From contig JAFXOO010000196.1 in assembly GCA_017528675.1 (NCBI GenBank), forward strand, positions 1 to 6,577: 6,577 nucleotides of DNA, given 5' to 3'. Below are positions 5,479 through 6,577 of the stretch, in pieces (position 1 is the first letter of the stretch; the number at the start of each line of letters is the position of its first letter). The position numbers and the translations under genes are program-made. A model generated the notes under the pieces. The model did not search any database, had not been told where the DNA came from, and saw nothing but the letters and a program-made list of their open reading frames with translations. Source of the stretch: Oscillospiraceae bacterium (GTDB taxonomy: Bacteria; Bacillota; Clostridia; Oscillospirales; Ruminococcaceae).

Positions 5479-6396
5479 ATGGCAATCGTCGTATTAAAAC
5501 AGGCATTCATCATGCTGATGCTGATTCTTGTGGGCGCAGGGTGCTTCAAGCTGCACATCCTGTCGAAAGCATCAGTCAGCGAGCTGTCCGGGCTGGTGCT
5601 CAAGGTCGTCAACCCGATCGTCATTCTGATGGCGTACCAGCGGGAATTCAAGCCGGAACTGGTGCAGAATCTTGGCTGGACATTTCTGCTCACTGCCATT
5701 TCGTATGCGGTTGCCTATGCTGTGGCGTACCTCTGTATCCGGGACAAGGAAGGGCGTGAGACAGTCATCGAGCGGTTTTCGAGCGTCTATTCCAACTGCG
5801 GCTTCATGGGAATTCCGCTTGTCATGGCAATGTTTGGCTATGAAGGCGTGTTCTATCTCACCGCCTTCCTCACGTTCTTCAATGCACTGGTGTGGTCGCA
5901 CGGCGTGATGCAGATGTCCGGGGAACGCTCGCTGAAATCGCTCGTCAAAGTGCTGACCTCGCCGGCGATCATAGCAATTGTGGTGGGTATGGTACTGTTT
6001 TTCTGCCGGATCACACTGCCGGAGCTGCTGTCCGAGACACCTGAAATGGTCGGCAGCCTGAATACACCGCTCGCCATGTTCGTTGCCGGTGCGACCATCG
6101 CACAGACAAATCTGCCCGGTGTGCTCAAGAAGCCCCGCATCTTCTATGTGGCCCTGCTCAAGCTCCTGGTGATTCCGCTGCTGTGCATTGTGGTGTTCCG
6201 GTTTCTGCCGGCAGAGCCGACGGTGGAGATGACCGTCATCGCTGCCGCTGCTGCACCGAGTGCGGCGATCTGCACGATGATGAGCCTGAGCTACAACCGG
6301 AACGCTGCCTATGCCTCAGAGATCTTCGGCGTGACGACACTGCTGTCAGTGGCAACAATGCCGCTGATGATGGTTGTGTATGGATGGATCGGGTAA
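5479..6396 (+). CDS. AEC-family transporter (auxin efflux carrier-like permease)
   Basis: This encodes a 305-residue polytopic membrane protein of the Mem_trans/AEC family, near the usual 300-320. Hydrophobic segments run through the whole length, about ten in two halves: roughly 5-23, 35-52, 65-85, 104-120, 123-142, 158-176, 195-209, 221-242, 250-270 and 282-302. Family signatures are VVNPIVIL (43-50), YSNCGFMGIPLVMAMFG (104-120), NTPLAMFVAGATIA (195-208) and AAPSAAICTMMSLSYN (258-273). Bacterial members carry organic acids such as malate, or other anions and amino-acid-like solutes; the substrate cannot be read from sequence. The ATG at 5479 is preceded by AGAGG (5467-5471), a weaker site than those of the neighbouring genes. 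The gene follows the rny terminators by 35 bp. No separate terminator precedes the inverted-repeat element that starts 10 bp after the stop. Confidence 0.92.
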   Translation: MAIVVLKQAFIMLMLILVGAGCFKLHILSKASVSELSGLVLKVVNPIVILMAYQREFKPELVQNLGWTFLLTAISYAVAYAVAYLCIRDKEGRETVIERFSSVYSNCGFMGIPLVMAMFGYEGVFYLTAFLTFFNALVWSHGVMQMSGERSLKSLVKVLTSPAIIAIVVGMVLFFCRITLPELLSETPEMVGSLNTPLAMFVAGATIAQTNLPGVLKKPRIFYVALLKLLVIPLLCIVVFRFLPAEPTVEMTVIAAAAAPSAAICTMMSLSYNRNAAYASEIFGVTTLLSVATMPLMMVVYGWIG

Positions 6397-6406
6397 GAAT
6401 CTGTAC

Positions 6407-6577
6407 CCCTGCCCAATGCCAACAACTTAGCACAACAAAACCTGCGGGTGCAGGGCGGTCACCGCCCTGCCGAGGGTGGTTTAGGAGGGGCGATAAGCAG
6501 GCAGCCCAAATCTTTGATTTGGTGCTGATCGCTTATGCAAAGCTCAGCCCCTCCTGAGTCGGCGCAAGCCGACAAAA
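6407..6577 (+). mobile_element. Left part of a MITE-like, highly palindromic element (cut by window end)
   Basis: CAATGCCAACAACTTA (6414-6429) is the exact inverted copy of 26-41, and the match extends to 6407-6429 (21 of 23). Inside are three stacked palindromes. First, perfect 10-bp arms at 6450-6459 and 6461-6470 flank a single base. Second, a long interrupted stem pairs AGGAGGGGC (6483-6491) with GCCCCTCCT (6547-6555), ATAAGC (6493-6498) with GCTTAT (6531-6536), and CCAAATC (6506-6512) with GATTTGG (6516-6522) around TTT. Third is the GCAA-loop hairpin 6558-6573. If it ends like the copy at the window start, the full element is about 198 bp. It begins 10 bp after the permease stop. It has no coding capacity of its own that I trust. 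It could be a MITE, or a repeated structured RNA or 3'-end element. Confidence 0.55.
6557..6577 (+). repeat. 21-bp terminal direct repeat of the window
   Basis: These 21 bases are identical to positions 1-21 and contain the hairpin GTCGGC, GCAA, GCCGAC followed by AAAA. They belong to the inverted-repeat element, so the window is bounded by two copies of it in the same orientation. The repeat probably reflects where an assembly graph broke or looped on a repeated element, though a circular molecule would give the same picture. Confidence 0.85.

Noticed and set aside
6183..6557. Plus-strand open frame overlapping the 3' end of the permease gene and the repeat element
   Set aside because: It is out of frame with a clear AEC transporter, cysteine- and arginine-rich in a way typical of shadow frames, and runs through palindromic non-coding DNA.
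1..6577. CRISPR array, tRNA, rRNA, phage or transposase genes
   Set aside because: I saw no spaced direct repeats, no cloverleaf, and no integrase or transposase motifs on either strand.

Overview
The window looks like chromosomal DNA from an endospore-forming, Gram-positive Clostridia bacterium. A moderately GC-rich member of the Ruminococcaceae/Oscillospiraceae is my best guess. The grounds are two spoVA sporulation genes, an RNase Y gene, strong AGGAGG-type ribosome binding sites and classical sigma-A promoters. The taxon is inferred from gene content and style, because no rRNA or other marker gene is present.

Layout from left to right. Positions 1-48 are the right end of a structured, terminal-inverted-repeat element (MITE-like). 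Positions 68-1450 hold spoVAE and spoVAD on the minus strand, read spoVAD then spoVAE, with spoVAC absent from its usual upstream place. Positions 1451-1812 are an AT-rich spacer with a candidate spoVAD promoter, a hairpin over the spoVAD ribosome binding site, and a candidate small plus-strand RNA that would explain a perfect orphan terminator at 1706-1745. Positions 1813-3087 encode a subgroup Ic (AspT-type) aminotransferase on the minus strand with a good sigma-A promoter. Positions 3088-3702 are a long divergent spacer with a near-consensus plus-strand promoter and a candidate structured RNA of about 150 nt, followed by further hairpins in the leader of rny. Positions 3703-5361 encode RNase Y, followed by two hairpins, one of them a clear terminator. 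Positions 5479-6396 encode an AEC-family permease. Positions 6407-6577 are the left part of a second copy of the MITE-like element.

The spoVA proteins move dipicolinic acid into the forespore and out at germination. RNase Y starts bulk mRNA decay at the membrane, the aminotransferase belongs to amino acid metabolism, and the AEC protein is a membrane carrier of unknown substrate. They do not form one pathway. Apart from the spoVAD-spoVAE pair this is ordinary chromosome.

The most interesting material is non-coding: (1) a possible sporulation-linked small RNA with C-rich single-stranded loops at 1650-1745; (2) a promoter-driven, multi-hairpin RNA at 3400-3552; (3) the ~200-bp inverted-repeat element, whose two partial copies bound the window and share an identical 21-bp end. 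I see no new multi-gene protein system, and no CRISPR array, tRNA, rRNA or transposase gene.
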